From: Bacteroidales bacterium
GTDB taxonomy: Bacteria > Bacteroidota > Bacteroidia > Bacteroidales > UBA932
Assembly: GCA_017437755.1 (NCBI GenBank)
Contig: JAFRXI010000037.1
Coordinates: 1-64,000 of the forward strand
Direction: 5' to 3'
Length of the DNA: 64,000 nucleotides
The notes below the pieces were generated by a model that worked only from the letters and a program-made list of their open reading frames with translations, was not told the DNA's origin and searched no databases. Position numbers and translations under genes: made by a program. Shown here one piece after another: positions 15,406 through 24,255 of the stretch. Numbering within the stretch: the first letter of the stretch is position 1; each line of letters begins with the position of its first letter.

Positions 15406-15555
15406 ATGTCTGGTTTAACTGATGCCTCCAAGGCTCTTTATCTTTCCCCTCACTGCAGGTGGAAAGTTCTGGATTATGAGAACTGTCTGGCAGTCAGCGT
15501 GACTGCCGGAGACACCCGGAATGAAGACTGGGAAATCGTTGACGTAGAATGGTAG
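15406..15555 (+). CDS. Small 49-residue protein preceding a surface lipoprotein
   Basis: ATG at 15406 to TAG at 15553-15555 gives 49 residues, beginning MSGLTDASKALYLSPHCRW and ending with an acidic, Trp-rich tail (NEDWEIVDVEW). It has no signal peptide and contains two Cys. The pattern of a Tyr/Pro opening, a central Val/Ala/Ser stretch and an acidic end resembles the many uncharacterised small proteins that precede surface adhesin genes in Bacteroidales; that comparison is from memory. The stop codon overlaps a strong ribosome-binding sequence (AGGAGG) serving the next gene 12 bases on, so the two are probably coupled. Coding status is supported by position, frame and spacing, not by homology. 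Confidence 0.55.
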   Translation: MSGLTDASKALYLSPHCRWKVLDYENCLAVSVTAGDTRNEDWEIVDVEW

Positions 15556-15567
15556 GAGGAAAGCGGT

Positions 15568-17799
15568 ATGAAAAAGAATTATGCATTATTGGTTTTTGCG
15601 GCATTTGCCGCGGCTGCATGTTCCCAGCCCGAAATCAATGCCCCTGAAGGGGTGGACGGACACGCTGTCACCATCACCGCCAGCCGCGAGGGACGCGGCG
15701 TTGTCTCCAAGACCGAACTGCAGGAGGACGGCAGTGTACTTTGGTCAAGTGGAGACCGGATTGCACTGTTATGGGAGGGCGGTTCAGCCGGATCCAAGGC
15801 CCTGAGTCTTTCCAGCCCTGCCGAAAAGGCTGATTTCACGGTTCTGATTCCCGACGAAGAAACCCCTCAATATGCCGTGTATCCGGCTTCGTCAAGTGCT
15901 GAATATGACGGGATGTCACTTACGGTAACCATCCCGGATGTGCAGGACGGCAGTTTCTCAAGTGCGGCCATCGAGGTTGGCGAGGTGGCGGCCGACGGAA
16001 GCACGACCCTCAGGAACCTGGGTGCCATGCTTTGCGTTGAGGTGGAATCCGCCGATGTGAAGTGCATCAAGATAACGGCCAATGGTGACAAGGCCCTGGT
16101 CGGCAGTGCATATGTCAGCTTCAAGGATGGCGTGCCCGTCATTCCAAATGAAGCTTGGTATTCTTCATCGCTTACCATCAACGCTTCCGGGGCCGGAACC
16201 TATTATGCTTCCATTATCCCCGTCGAATGTTCCGAGGGATTCATCGTGGAGTTGCTGGATAGTGGAAACAACATCATTGGCCGTAAGTTGACCGGAAATG
16301 CTTTCTCATTTGAGAGGAGCGGGCTCTACAGGCTCGGCAAGGTAGCAGCGGGAGGTGACGGCGGCCTGTTCGTAAAGGCCGATGCTGCCGACGGTAATTC
16401 CGGTGTCAGCTGGGATGCTCCCATGAGCTGGAACGACCTTCAGAATCTCATCAAGGACGGTCCTCTTACAGGCAATGTCTACATGGCGGCGGGAATATAT
16501 ACCATTGCTGCCGATATAACGGTGAAGGCCGGCTCGAATTTCAAGATATACGGAGGCTTCAATCCTGCATCCGAGGGAAGCGAGTTGTCCGACAGGAATA
16601 TTACCAAGTATGTTACGGCATTTGACGGCGGCGGAGCCAAACGCCTATTTATCTATAACAACTCAACCAGTGAAGACTCCTTTGACGGGGTAACGTTCCA
16701 GAATGCCTACATTAGTAGCACGAATGTTGGTTCGGCTCTGATTTTCCAGAACTGCAAGTCCGTCAGTTTCAACAACTGCATAATCAAGGATAATAAGAAG
16801 GAAGGTTCCGGCGGCGGAACCATACGCGCCAACAAGGGTGTCCTTACCTTCACCGGCTGCACCTTCTCCGGGAACACCTCGGCCGGCAACGCCGCAGTGT
16901 TCGCCCTGACCGGGGCTACCCTCACCCTTGACAAGTGCGATTTTACGGGGAATGTCGCCAAGGGCTCCGGAAGCGTGTTGTACTGCGTTACAAATGCATC
17001 CACCGCCACTCTTACCGACTGCTATTTTGCCCAGAACGAATCCGGCCAGAAGGGCGTGATCGCCACCGGGCATCCCAACGGCAAGACCCTGCTGAACGGC
17101 TGCCGCTTCTACAAGAACGTGACCGGGACGGGCGCAAGCTGCATCTACAACAAGTGCATGATGGCGGTGAACAACTGCGCTTTCCAGGATAATTCCAACA
17201 AGGCCGCCGATGATGCTTCCACAATCCACAACGACTCTGACACAGGATCCAGCGGTGTTCCCGGAAGGCTGATCATTTCCAACACTTCCATAAGGCTTTC
17301 GGCCAATTCCGGAGTCGGCCTCCTGACCTCTGCGATGGCAATAACCAAAACATGGCTGGTGAACTCCACCATAATGAATTCGCAGCAATCCGCCGACGCG
17401 GACAAGGGGGTTGCCGTAAAGACCAAGTCCGAGGTTTCTTCTTACGGGCACAACGTGATTTCCAAGCTCCTTGAGGAGGTTTCTGGTACCTATGTGCTTC
17501 AGAATGAGGACTCTGATCTGGATGCCGTGCCTTATACGCTGGCTCAGGGCTGGGATGCCACCCAGAGGCTGATTTTCTGGAACGGCTGGGGCACAGCCGG
17601 CAAGCCAGACGGCTTCTCGCTTATCACACCTTCAAGGCTCGAGGCTGCCTATGATGCCTATGACTCCGCCTGCGGCACCACCTTCAAGGCCATCCTTAAG
17701 GAAAACGGCTGGTTCGATACCGATATCCGCGGCCAAAAGCGCAACTCCAACGGATACTGGCCCGGCAGCTACGACGACGGAGCAAACGTAACCTTGTGA
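15568..17799 (+). CDS. Surface lipoprotein: fimbrillin-like N-terminus fused to a right-handed beta-helix
   Basis: The product has 743 residues and a lipoprotein signal peptide (FAAAACSQ). Residues about 30-260 resemble Bacteroidales fimbrillin/Mfa-type modules: VLWSSGDRIALLW, a YAVYPASSS segment, TVTIPDVQDG and LRNLGAMLCVEV. From about residue 265 (LFVKADAADGNSGVSWDAP) the sequence turns into a parallel beta-helix of the polymorphic-outer-membrane-protein kind. Repeats there include FNNCIIKDN, FTGCTFSGNT, LDKCDFTGNV and LNGCRFYKN, in which GC-F/I-x-x-N steps recur every 20-30 residues. Such helices bind or cleave polysaccharide or act as adhesins; no catalytic residues are evident. It follows the small ORF by 12 bases and leads into the DUF5107 gene, so it belongs to this surface-carbohydrate operon. 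Confidence 0.75.
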   Translation: MKKNYALLVFAAFAAAACSQPEINAPEGVDGHAVTITASREGRGVVSKTELQEDGSVLWSSGDRIALLWEGGSAGSKALSLSSPAEKADFTVLIPDEETPQYAVYPASSSAEYDGMSLTVTIPDVQDGSFSSAAIEVGEVAADGSTTLRNLGAMLCVEVESADVKCIKITANGDKALVGSAYVSFKDGVPVIPNEAWYSSSLTINASGAGTYYASIIPVECSEGFIVELLDSGNNIIGRKLTGNAFSFERSGLYRLGKVAAGGDGGLFVKADAADGNSGVSWDAPMSWNDLQNLIKDGPLTGNVYMAAGIYTIAADITVKAGSNFKIYGGFNPASEGSELSDRNITKYVTAFDGGGAKRLFIYNNSTSEDSFDGVTFQNAYISSTNVGSALIFQNCKSVSFNNCIIKDNKKEGSGGGTIRANKGVLTFTGCTFSGNTSAGNAAVFALTGATLTLDKCDFTGNVAKGSGSVLYCVTNASTATLTDCYFAQNESGQKGVIATGHPNGKTLLNGCRFYKNVTGTGASCIYNKCMMAVNNCAFQDNSNKAADDASTIHNDSDTGSSGVPGRLIISNTSIRLSANSGVGLLTSAMAITKTWLVNSTIMNSQQSADADKGVAVKTKSEVSSYGHNVISKLLEEVSGTYVLQNEDSDLDAVPYTLAQGWDATQRLIFWNGWGTAGKPDGFSLITPSRLEAAYDAYDSACGTTFKAILKENGWFDTDIRGQKRNSNGYWPGSYDDGANVTL

Positions 17800-17810
17800 T
17801 TGACAGAGGA

Positions 17811-20800
17811 ATGAAGAATCTTCCGATAGTGGCCGTCCTGCTCCTGTCCTGCCTTGCGGCAGGCGGGCAGAACGGCCCTGTAAAGTGCTGGGAGGGAACG
17901 ATAGACCTCCCCACATACAGGGTTGCCCCGCCCGAGAAGGCTCCTCTTTTTGAGAGGGACTTCGCATACCAGAGGGCCAAGAGGGGAGTGTATCCCTATG
18001 CCATGAACGACAACCCCACCAACGTGAAGGTGGATTCCGTCCATCGCGCCCTCTTCCTCGAGAACGACTACGTGAAGGTATGCGTGCTTCCCGACATCGG
18101 GGGACGTCTGTTCTATGCCACCGACAAGACCAACGGTTACGAGATATTCTACCGCCAGACCGTGATCAAGCCGGCCAACGTGGGAATGCTCGGGGCCTGG
18201 ATCAGCGGCGGCGTGGAGTGGAACGTATTCCATCATCACCGTGCCACCAGCCAGTTCCCCGTGGACTACAGGCTTGTGGACAACGGCGACGGCTCCAAGA
18301 CCATCTGGGTGGGGGAGGTTGAGCGACGGCACGGCATGAGCTGGGCGATAGGCCTCACCCTTCAGCCCGACAGGAGCTATATCATTGTTACCGGAAGACT
18401 GATCAACGACAGCGAGGACCGCAACTCCATCCTGCATTGGAACAACGTGGCCACCCATGCCAATGACAACTACCAGATAATCTTCCCGGAAAACACCCGC
18501 TTCGGGATGTTCCACCACAAGCTAAGCCATATCCACTGGCCGGTTGCCAACGAACCCTACAAGGGGAATCCGGCCTACAAGGGCGTGGACGTGAGCTGGT
18601 GGCGCAACCTTCCATCCCTTACCGGCGACTCGGTGTTCATCCACGACCTTCAGGACGACTATGTGGGCGGATACGACCACGGCGTCAAGGCGGGAACCAT
18701 GCTCGCCGGCAACCACAACATCAACAAGGGTGGCAAGTTCTGGACCTGGGGCCCCCATGCCTACGGCCATGCCTGGGACTGTGAGACCCTCACCGACAGC
18801 GACGGCCCGTATGTGGAGCTGATGACATCGGCCTATTCCGACAACCAGCCCGACTACTGCTGGCTGAATCCGGGCGAGACCAAGGTGTTCACGGCCTACT
18901 GGTACGGTATCCGCGACCTTGAGAATGTGAACCGCGGAAATCCGGAAGCAACGGTGAATATGGACATCGATCCTTCGGGGAAGGTCCATGTGGCTGCCAA
19001 CACCACCTGCATCCGCAGGAATGCCAGGGTGGAGGTCCGGGGGGGGGACAAGGTGCTCTATTCCAAGACTGCGCTCATTGCTCCGGACCGTCCTTTCGCC
19101 GACGATTTCACAGCGGCCCCGGCCGACCTTGAGGATCCCACCGCGGTGACCATGTCGCTGTATTCGGCCGAGGGGGAACTCCTCATTGACTACCATCCGG
19201 TGAAGCACGATATAGATTCGCCGCTTCCAGAGGACCTGGTACCGGTGAACCCCGATCCCAAAACGGTGGAGAACACCGAGGAGTGCTACTACATCGGCAT
19301 GCGCAACCTCCAGTTCCACCAGGCCCATGTGGATCCCAACGATTATTTCCTGGAAGTACTGCGTCGCGATCCGGGCGATGTCAGGGCCAATACCCAGATG
19401 GGTATTTACTGCAGGCAGGCCGGTGACCTTGACCGGGCAAAGGATTATCTCCGCACCGCAATCCGCAGGCAGACAGCCAATTACACCCGACCTTCCGACT
19501 GCGAGGCAATGTACAACCTGGGCCTTGTCCTCAAGGAGGAGGAAAAGTGGAAGGATGCCGTTGACACCCTTTACCGCGCGGCCTGGGACTACGCTTACGC
19601 ATCTCCATCGTACTATCGCCTGGCTCAGATCTCTTCCCTTAACGGGGATGGGGCCAGGGCCCTGGAGGAGGCCCGCATGGCAGTCGCCTACAATGGGATG
19701 AACGTGGATGCCAGGAACCTCCTGGTGTCGCTGCTCCGGAAGGACGGAAAACGCCCGGAGGCGGTTCAGAACGCCCGGGAGATACTGTCTTTTGATCCGC
19801 TGAACTTCTATGCAATGTCGGAACTGGTCCGGATGGGCGATTGCAAAGAGGCTGACCTTGAGGCGCTTATGAGAGGAGAGAGTGAGAATTACCTGGAACT
19901 TGCGCTTCATTATCTGGAGAACGGTTTCACGGAGGAAGGCCTTCAGGTACTCCAAAAGGCCGAGGCGATAAAACCCTATCCCACGGTGGAATACTGGCTG
20001 GGATACCTTGCCGACGCTGCCGGAGACAGGGATGGGGCGATGGCCTGGTTCAGGAAGGCAGAATCCTCGTCAACCGATTACGTATTCCCGTTCCGGCTGG
20101 CCACGGCGAGGGTTCTGGACAAGGCTGCCGGTTACATGCCGGACAGCGCCAACACTTGGTACTACCTTGGCAACCTGTGGTACCAGAAACAGCCCGACAA
20201 GGCCCTTGAGTGCTGGACCAGGGCGGTTGAGGCCGCCCCCGGGCACGCCATGTCGCTGAGGAACATCGGATGGTACTGGCGTTTCAAGGACGAGTACCAC
20301 AAGAAGGACCGTTCCGACTATGACAAGGCCATATCGTTCTATTCCAAGGCCATAGAGGCCGACGGCGGCAGGAACCCGCTGTTCCTTGCCGAATGCGACG
20401 AGATAATGGAGCACGTGAACGCGCCCCTGGAAGACCGCTATTCCCTCTTTGCAGGCCGTGAGGAGGTCTACGAGAAGAGGTATGACTCCGAGACCAAGGC
20501 CATCCGCCAGAGGATACTGCACGGAGAGTATGAGCAGTGCCTCGACAAGCTCCTGGAGCGCTTCTACAGCCGTCGCGAACATATCGAGGACCTCCACGAC
20601 ATCTATGTGGACGCATGCCTGCTCTCCGGTCTCAAGGCCTGGAAGGAAGGGGACGATGAAAAGGCCCTGAAGTACATGCTGCTCTCCGGGGAGTATCCTG
20701 CCAACCACGGCTATGCACACCTTGAGTACAGTCCCCGCGACGCCCAGGTTTGGTACAACATCGGCCTTGCGTACGAGAAGTGCGGCAAGGAGGATTTGGC

Positions 20801-21155
20801 CGGTGAGTGGTATGAGAAAGCCGCCGGCGTGGAAGTGAAGGACAAGGATGCCAAGTATCTGTACGAGAAGGGTTTGGCTATGGCTAAACTGGGTCGTAAG
20901 GCCGAGGCCCGGAAACTCTGGAAACGGATTCAGGACTGCGGCAGGGCCCTTGTCACCGACTATTTCAACACCTTCTTCGAGAGCTTCGACCGGGGGCCCT
21001 TCGAGCAGGACATCAATTCCGACGCCTATTACACCATGGCGGTGGGCTACAAGGCCTGCGGCCGTAACGCAAAGGCCCGGCGGTATATGAAAAAGGCGCT
21101 TTCAGAGCGCAACGACAACGTCTGGGCCAACTATTACCTCGGAAACTTGAAATGA
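17811..21155 (+). CDS. DUF5107 and tetratricopeptide-repeat exported protein
   Basis: From the ATG at 17811 the protein is 1114 residues with a hydrophobic export signal (MKNLPIVAVLLLSCLAAGG), possibly a lipobox at LLSC. Residues 30-370 form a DUF5107 domain, with VCVLPDIGGRLFYATDKTNG, a WISGGVEWNVFHHH segment and GGKFWTWGPHAYGHAWD. This beta-sandwich domain is thought to relate to galactose-mutarotase-like folds and is common in polysaccharide loci. After a linker, residues about 500-1110 hold many TPR units, such as ANTQMGIYCRQAGDLDRAKDYL and EAMYNLGLVLKEEEKWKDAV. An in-frame GTG at 17796 overlaps the previous stop, but the ATG gives the better signal peptide. The end overlaps the next gene by 4 bases. 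The His-rich and Trp-rich DUF5107 core looks like a sugar-binding or catalytic site, though no reaction is established. Confidence 0.8.
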   Translation: MKNLPIVAVLLLSCLAAGGQNGPVKCWEGTIDLPTYRVAPPEKAPLFERDFAYQRAKRGVYPYAMNDNPTNVKVDSVHRALFLENDYVKVCVLPDIGGRLFYATDKTNGYEIFYRQTVIKPANVGMLGAWISGGVEWNVFHHHRATSQFPVDYRLVDNGDGSKTIWVGEVERRHGMSWAIGLTLQPDRSYIIVTGRLINDSEDRNSILHWNNVATHANDNYQIIFPENTRFGMFHHKLSHIHWPVANEPYKGNPAYKGVDVSWWRNLPSLTGDSVFIHDLQDDYVGGYDHGVKAGTMLAGNHNINKGGKFWTWGPHAYGHAWDCETLTDSDGPYVELMTSAYSDNQPDYCWLNPGETKVFTAYWYGIRDLENVNRGNPEATVNMDIDPSGKVHVAANTTCIRRNARVEVRGGDKVLYSKTALIAPDRPFADDFTAAPADLEDPTAVTMSLYSAEGELLIDYHPVKHDIDSPLPEDLVPVNPDPKTVENTEECYYIGMRNLQFHQAHVDPNDYFLEVLRRDPGDVRANTQMGIYCRQAGDLDRAKDYLRTAIRRQTANYTRPSDCEAMYNLGLVLKEEEKWKDAVDTLYRAAWDYAYASPSYYRLAQISSLNGDGARALEEARMAVAYNGMNVDARNLLVSLLRKDGKRPEAVQNAREILSFDPLNFYAMSELVRMGDCKEADLEALMRGESENYLELALHYLENGFTEEGLQVLQKAEAIKPYPTVEYWLGYLADAAGDRDGAMAWFRKAESSSTDYVFPFRLATARVLDKAAGYMPDSANTWYYLGNLWYQKQPDKALECWTRAVEAAPGHAMSLRNIGWYWRFKDEYHKKDRSDYDKAISFYSKAIEADGGRNPLFLAECDEIMEHVNAPLEDRYSLFAGREEVYEKRYDSETKAIRQRILHGEYEQCLDKLLERFYSRREHIEDLHDIYVDACLLSGLKAWKEGDDEKALKYMLLSGEYPANHGYAHLEYSPRDAQVWYNIGLAYEKCGKEDLAGEWYEKAAGVEVKDKDAKYLYEKGLAMAKLGRKAEARKLWKRIQDCGRALVTDYFNTFFESFDRGPFEQDINSDAYYTMAVGYKACGRNAKARRYMKKALSERNDNVWANYYLGNLK

Positions 21156-22231
21156 AACGTTTATTGATGACGGCGGCGTTTGCGCTGCTGCTCTCCGGCT
21201 GCTGCCATGATGCGCAGGAGGGCCCCTGGACCAAGGAAAAGGCTCAGGAGTGGATGGATGCCCAGCCGTGGATCGTGGGATGCAACTATGTCCCGTCCTA
21301 CGCCATAAACCAGTATGAATTCTGGCAGGAGGAAACCTTTGACCCGGAGGTGATTGACAAGGACCTGGGTTACGCGGAACAGCTTGGATTCAATGCTATA
21401 CGCATCTACCTCCACGAGGGGCTCTGGTATGCCGATGCCAAGGGATTCAAGGACCGGATAAACCGGTTCATGGACATCGCGTCGGGGCACGGCCTCCGCT
21501 GCATAGTGACTTTCTTCACCAACGGAGGGAACCATAACGTGGAATTCAAGCTTGGCCCCCAGCCTCAGCCCATCCCCGGGCAGCACAACTCCAACTGGAT
21601 TCCCAGTCCAGGCAAGAAGGTGATAGATGACCCCGCGGAGTGGCCCCGGCTCAAGGAATATGTCCAGGACATACTGCGCACCTTCGGAAAGGACGGGAGG
21701 ATACTCTACTGGTGCCTTTGCAACGAACCCGAGAACTTCAAGAACGGGTGCGACGTGAAGGATTTCATGCCTGAGGTCTACCGGTGGGCATGGGAGGTCC
21801 GTCCGGACCAGCCCCTTTCCAGCCCGGTATGGCAGCGTCCTGGAATCCACGGGACCTCCACCAAGTTGGACCTGGTCAGTTTCGTGTGCACGAATTCCGA
21901 CATCATCACCTTCCATTGCTACAGCAAGCCGGCCGAGGTTGAAAAGATGGTCATGATGCTGGAGCGTTTCGGAAGGCCCATGGTGTGCCAGGAATACCTC
22001 GCCAGGACCTTCGGAAACACCTTCCAGGAGGTCATGCCCATCCTTAAGGCCAGGAAGGTGGGCGCGATAAACTGGGGTCTGATGAATAACAAATGCCATT
22101 TCCACCTGCCCTGGGGGCACAAGGACGGGGACCCGGAACCGGAAATCTGGTTCCATGACATCTTCCACGCCGACGGAACTCCCTACGACGCCGCCGAGGT
22201 GGAATTCATAAAAGGGATGACAAGACAATGA
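21152..22231 (+). CDS. Clan GH-A (TIM-barrel) glycoside hydrolase lipoprotein
   Basis: The product (359 residues) begins with a lipoprotein signal (LLLSGCCHD). The rest is a single (beta/alpha)8 barrel resembling cellulase/GH5-like enzymes often labelled 1,4-beta-xylanase. It includes GCNYVPSYAINQYEFW, GFNAIRIYLHEGLW, the acid/base Glu192 in WCLCNEPENF, and the likely nucleophile Glu281 in MVCQEYLAR. The spacing of these two Glu residues, about 90, fits clan GH-A retaining hydrolases. It overlaps both neighbours by 4 bases (ATGA), so it is made in step with the DUF5107 and DUF6259 proteins and probably acts on the same glycan in the periplasm or at the surface. The substrate is not deducible. 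Confidence 0.78.
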   Translation: MKRLLMTAAFALLLSGCCHDAQEGPWTKEKAQEWMDAQPWIVGCNYVPSYAINQYEFWQEETFDPEVIDKDLGYAEQLGFNAIRIYLHEGLWYADAKGFKDRINRFMDIASGHGLRCIVTFFTNGGNHNVEFKLGPQPQPIPGQHNSNWIPSPGKKVIDDPAEWPRLKEYVQDILRTFGKDGRILYWCLCNEPENFKNGCDVKDFMPEVYRWAWEVRPDQPLSSPVWQRPGIHGTSTKLDLVSFVCTNSDIITFHCYSKPAEVEKMVMMLERFGRPMVCQEYLARTFGNTFQEVMPILKARKVGAINWGLMNNKCHFHLPWGHKDGDPEPEIWFHDIFHADGTPYDAAEVEFIKGMTRQ

Positions 22232-24255
22232 ACCGTTTTCTTACAGGGCTGTTGCTGCTACTTCTGCCCGCATCACTCAATGCAAGGGATTACGAGATAT
22301 CCACAGGGGAACTCACCTTCCGCGTGGACCCTGGCGCATCGAAAGGATTTTTCGAGGCCCGGGGTACCGAAGTGGGCGGATCCATCCCCGGAGAGTTCTG
22401 GCGGATGATACTGGACGACGGCGTCTATCGTGAAATCCCCGCCTATTCGTACGGGCAGAAGGGCTCGGTAAAGTCCTCGAAGGACAGGCTCGTGATCAGT
22501 TATGATGAGATAGTCTCGGAGTTCGGGGACAGGTATCCGGTTTCGATGACCGTCACGGTGGAGAAAGAAGGGGACCTGCTGAAATTCTCGTCCCACATCA
22601 TCAACCACTGTAAAGGCCTGAGGGTCAATGAAATATTCTGTCCCATGGCGGACTTTTCCAGCCTTGGGGGCGATAAGGCGGAGGACGTCCTGTATATGCC
22701 TCAGGGCCCCGGAAGGAAGGATGTGAACCCATGGGCGGTGATGGAGGGTAAGGCTGCATCGTATTACAGCCACGACGAGAGAGAGACGTTCATGGACTTG
22801 ATCTATCCCAGGGCTTCCATGAGTTGGTTCGGCCTGGAATCGGGAGGACGTTTCCTGTATGTGGCGAGGTACGACCCCCAGATGCGTTTCTGCTTCCTTT
22901 CCGTAAGGCACCGTATCCATGACGACAACCTCGCCTTCACCGTGGACCACTTCCCGATGGCGCTCGAGGGCGAAGACCTCCGGATGCCACCCGTGGTTGT
23001 GGGCCTGCTGGAAGGTGACTGGAGGAACGGGGCAGACCTGTATCGGGCCTGGGCTGACAAGACGTTCTTCAAGCCTGTGCAGAAGGCCCCGTGGGTCAGG
23101 AGACTTACCGGGTGGCAGAGGATAATCATGCGCTCGCAGTACGGGGAGGACTATTACAAGCCCCAGGACCTTCCGGCAATGTACGAGGCCGGGGCAAAAT
23201 ACGGGATAAAGACCCTTTTCCTGTTTGCCTGGTGGAAAGGCGGGATGGACAGGGATTACCCCTATTATGACGAGGCTTATCCAGGGGCGTTCAAGGACCT
23301 TGCCGACAATATCCGCAAGGTGCAGGAGATGGGCGGACGGGTGATCCTTGAGTGCAACTGCCATTTCCTGGACCCTTCCACAGACTACTACAAGCTGTTC
23401 GGAAAGGATGTTGTGATACTGGACATCAACGGCAATGAAATCCGCAAGGGCTTTGTCTATAACGGCCGCGGAGAGTTCAGGGAGATGTTCGGCCATGTCC
23501 AGTTCCCGCTTGCCTGCACCGGAACCCGGCGGTGGCGCAGCCAGGTCCTGGGCCAGCTGCGGCAGATGGGCGACCTGGGCGCCGACTGCGTGTTTGCCGA
23601 CTGCTACGGATTCTGCCCCTACCAGCCATGCTTCAACAGGGAACACGAACACGGAAACCGGGTGGACGCTGAATGGACCTACCACCGGAAGTTCTTCTCG
23701 GATGCCCTGACCTACTGTGATGAGGTCGATAAAGTGCTTGGTACAGAGGGTGTTACCGATATAGCCGGTGCGTACTGCCAGTTCCTTCACGGCAATATCA
23801 ACGCCGATTTCAAGATCAGGAGCAACGCCTATCCCCAGCTTTTCTGTTACACTTTCCCGGAAATCATCCATACCGAGCGGAACATCTACTCGTCGGAAGG
23901 CGAGTTTGACCGTCAGCTGAAAAACGCCCTTACCATGGGGATGAGGCTGGATGCCCAGCTCTGGGTATGCCGGGCCGACATTTCCAGGGATCCCGAATAT
24001 GCCCAAGCCGTGGGCTGGTATACCGCCAGGCTGAACGAATGGGGCGACTTTTTCTACGACGGCCGCTTTACGGTGATAGACCGTTCGCCGCTGCCCTGGT
24101 GGGTCAAGCGCACCGAGTGGCTCAGCGCCGACGGCAAAAAGGTGCTCAGGATACTTTTCAACGCCTCGTCCAAACCGGCTGAGGCCTGCGGATTAGTCCT
24201 GGGAGCCGATGAAATGAAGTTCGAGGTATTTGACAGGGAGGATTACTGCAAATGA
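22228..24255 (+). CDS. DUF6259-like exported glycosidase-fold protein
   Basis: The protein has 675 residues and a signal peptide ending at LNA (residue 19). A beta-rich N-terminal half (20-275) resembles the supersandwich domains that precede glycosidase barrels. From about 290 a TIM barrel follows: TLFLFAWWKGGMDRDYP, GGRVILECNCHFLD, LGADCVFADCYGF and VLGTEGVTDIAG. The Asp in FADCYGF and the Glu in TEGVTD sit where clan GH-D/GH31-type enzymes carry catalytic acids, suggesting an alpha-glycosidase-like activity; this is inference. I match the family to DUF6259 by overall pattern. It overlaps the flanking genes by 4 bases on each side, so it is part of one coupled set. Tyr and Trp content in the barrel mouth is high, as in carbohydrate-binding clefts. 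Confidence 0.65.
   Translation: MNRFLTGLLLLLLPASLNARDYEISTGELTFRVDPGASKGFFEARGTEVGGSIPGEFWRMILDDGVYREIPAYSYGQKGSVKSSKDRLVISYDEIVSEFGDRYPVSMTVTVEKEGDLLKFSSHIINHCKGLRVNEIFCPMADFSSLGGDKAEDVLYMPQGPGRKDVNPWAVMEGKAASYYSHDERETFMDLIYPRASMSWFGLESGGRFLYVARYDPQMRFCFLSVRHRIHDDNLAFTVDHFPMALEGEDLRMPPVVVGLLEGDWRNGADLYRAWADKTFFKPVQKAPWVRRLTGWQRIIMRSQYGEDYYKPQDLPAMYEAGAKYGIKTLFLFAWWKGGMDRDYPYYDEAYPGAFKDLADNIRKVQEMGGRVILECNCHFLDPSTDYYKLFGKDVVILDINGNEIRKGFVYNGRGEFREMFGHVQFPLACTGTRRWRSQVLGQLRQMGDLGADCVFADCYGFCPYQPCFNREHEHGNRVDAEWTYHRKFFSDALTYCDEVDKVLGTEGVTDIAGAYCQFLHGNINADFKIRSNAYPQLFCYTFPEIIHTERNIYSSEGEFDRQLKNALTMGMRLDAQLWVCRADISRDPEYAQAVGWYTARLNEWGDFFYDGRFTVIDRSPLPWWVKRTEWLSADGKKVLRILFNASSKPAEACGLVLGADEMKFEVFDREDYCK

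Noticed and set aside
22273-24006. 577-residue minus-strand open frame
   Set aside because: Shadow of the DUF6259-like gene; no signal peptide or family motif.
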